Below, piece by piece: positions 12,991 to 13,482 of a stretch of DNA of 13,482 nucleotides. Under the pieces are notes generated by a model, which saw nothing but the letters and a program-made list of their open reading frames with translations, did no database searches and was not told where the DNA came from. Position 1 is the first letter of the stretch; the number at the start of each line of letters is the position of its first letter. The stretch comes from Comamonadaceae bacterium CG_4_10_14_3_um_filter_60_75 (GTDB lineage: Bacteria > Pseudomonadota > Gammaproteobacteria > Burkholderiales > Burkholderiaceae_C). The DNA is taken from contig PFKL01000163.1 in NCBI GenBank assembly GCA_002784245.1, positions 1 through 13,482 of the forward strand, written 5' to 3'. The position numbers and the translations under genes were made by a program.

Positions 12991-13482
12991 ATGCTTAAAT
13001 TGCGCCACATTTACCACCGCTACGGCGACCAACTGCTGCTGCAGGACGTGAGCCTGCAGGTGCAAGCTGGTGAAATTGTGGCGCTGCTGGGGCCTTCCGG
13101 CAGTGGCAAAAGCACGCTGCTGGCTATCGCCGCAGGCCTGCAGCGCCCCGATGCGGGTAGCGTCTGGTTTGACGGTGTTGATATTTCTGCCGTACCACCA
13201 GAGCGACGCGGCTTTGCGCTGATGTTTCAGGACTTTGCGCTGTTTCCCCATCTGAATGTGCTGGACAACGTGGCCTTCGGTCTGATTGAACAGCGTCTAG
13301 CCAAAAAAGAGGCGCGTGCGCAAGCAATACATATGCTGGAAGTATTTGGCTTGACTGCGCTGGCGCTGCGCAAGGTCTGGAATCTGTCGGGCGGTGAACA
13401 GCAGCGGGTGGCGCTGGCCCGCGCGCTCATCACGCATCCGCATGTTCTGTTGCTCGACGAACCTTTTTCAGCGCTGGATGCC
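12991..13482 (+). CDS. thiQ: Thiamine ABC transporter ATP-binding protein, partial
   Basis: ThiQ is the ATPase that powers thiamine uptake through ThiP at the inner face of the cytoplasmic membrane. The 164 visible residues hold Walker A GPSGSGKST (34-42), the Q-loop glutamine Gln80 in MFQDFALFPHL, the ABC signature LSGGEQQRVALARAL (132-146), Walker B VLLLDE (152-157) and the D-loop ALD at the edge. The H-loop and C-terminus lie outside the window; the E. coli protein has about 232 residues. ATG 12991 lies one base after the thiP stop, so expression is probably coupled. The symbol rests on its position after thiB-thiP as well as on the compact ThiQ-like start MLKLRHIYHRYGD. Confidence 0.93.
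   Translation, partial: MLKLRHIYHRYGDQLLLQDVSLQVQAGEIVALLGPSGSGKSTLLAIAAGLQRPDAGSVWFDGVDISAVPPERRGFALMFQDFALFPHLNVLDNVAFGLIEQRLAKKEARAQAIHMLEVFGLTALALRKVWNLSGGEQQRVALARALITHPHVLLLDEPFSALDA

Noticed and set aside
1..13482. Insertion sequence, prophage, CRISPR array, toxin-antitoxin pair or defence island
   Set aside because: All genes are recognised housekeeping or transport genes. No transposase, integrase, spaced direct repeats or small overlapping gene pair was seen.

Overview
The window reads as chromosomal DNA of a betaproteobacterium, most likely in the Comamonadaceae (Rhodoferax/Polaromonas-like). This is inferred from GC-rich coding sequence, protein sequences resembling that family, an N-terminally recognisable B12-dependent ribonucleotide reductase, and an IscR-led isc operon. 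No mobile element, CRISPR array or tRNA was seen. Genes are tightly packed; the longest gene-free stretch is about 207 bp.

Left end (1-571): the first 126 codons of a class II ribonucleotide reductase (nrdJ) run leftward off the window. Its control region faces uvrB and carries a good sigma70-type promoter with two NrdR-box-like palindromes 31 bp apart. The NrdR site farther from nrdJ also overlaps the best -35 candidate for uvrB. uvrB (572-2692) is complete.

Middle (2693-9243): an AT-rich gap contains a dispersed-repeat-like element and an extended -10 promoter overlapped by a strong IscR type-1 site. The Fe-S cluster assembly operon follows: iscR, iscS, iscU, iscA, hscB, hscA, fdx. IscS supplies sulfur, IscU is the scaffold, HscB/HscA (J-protein and Hsp70) release the cluster through the LPPVK motif of IscU, IscA is an A-type carrier, and Fdx gives electrons. 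IscR senses cluster supply and represses the promoter. dnaQ (DNA polymerase III epsilon) starts 2 bp after fdx and takes the place where iscX is found in E. coli.

Right end (9244-13482): an RhtA-like EamA-family exporter is followed by a TPP riboswitch and the thiamine ABC importer thiB-thiP-thiQ (periplasmic binding protein, fused double permease, ATPase). thiQ is cut by the window edge.

Beyond the genes, the most interesting signal is a roughly 50-bp degenerate element. It is intergenic after uvrB, lies inside hscB in the same orientation, and appears in opposite orientation inside thiP and hscA (with a weak candidate in thiB), so it looks like a repeat that has been absorbed into reading frames. 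A separate three-hairpin palindromic block splits iscS from iscU, and another palindrome forms the C-terminal tail of thiP. I found no wholly unknown multi-gene system. The novelty here is in regulatory wiring and repeats.
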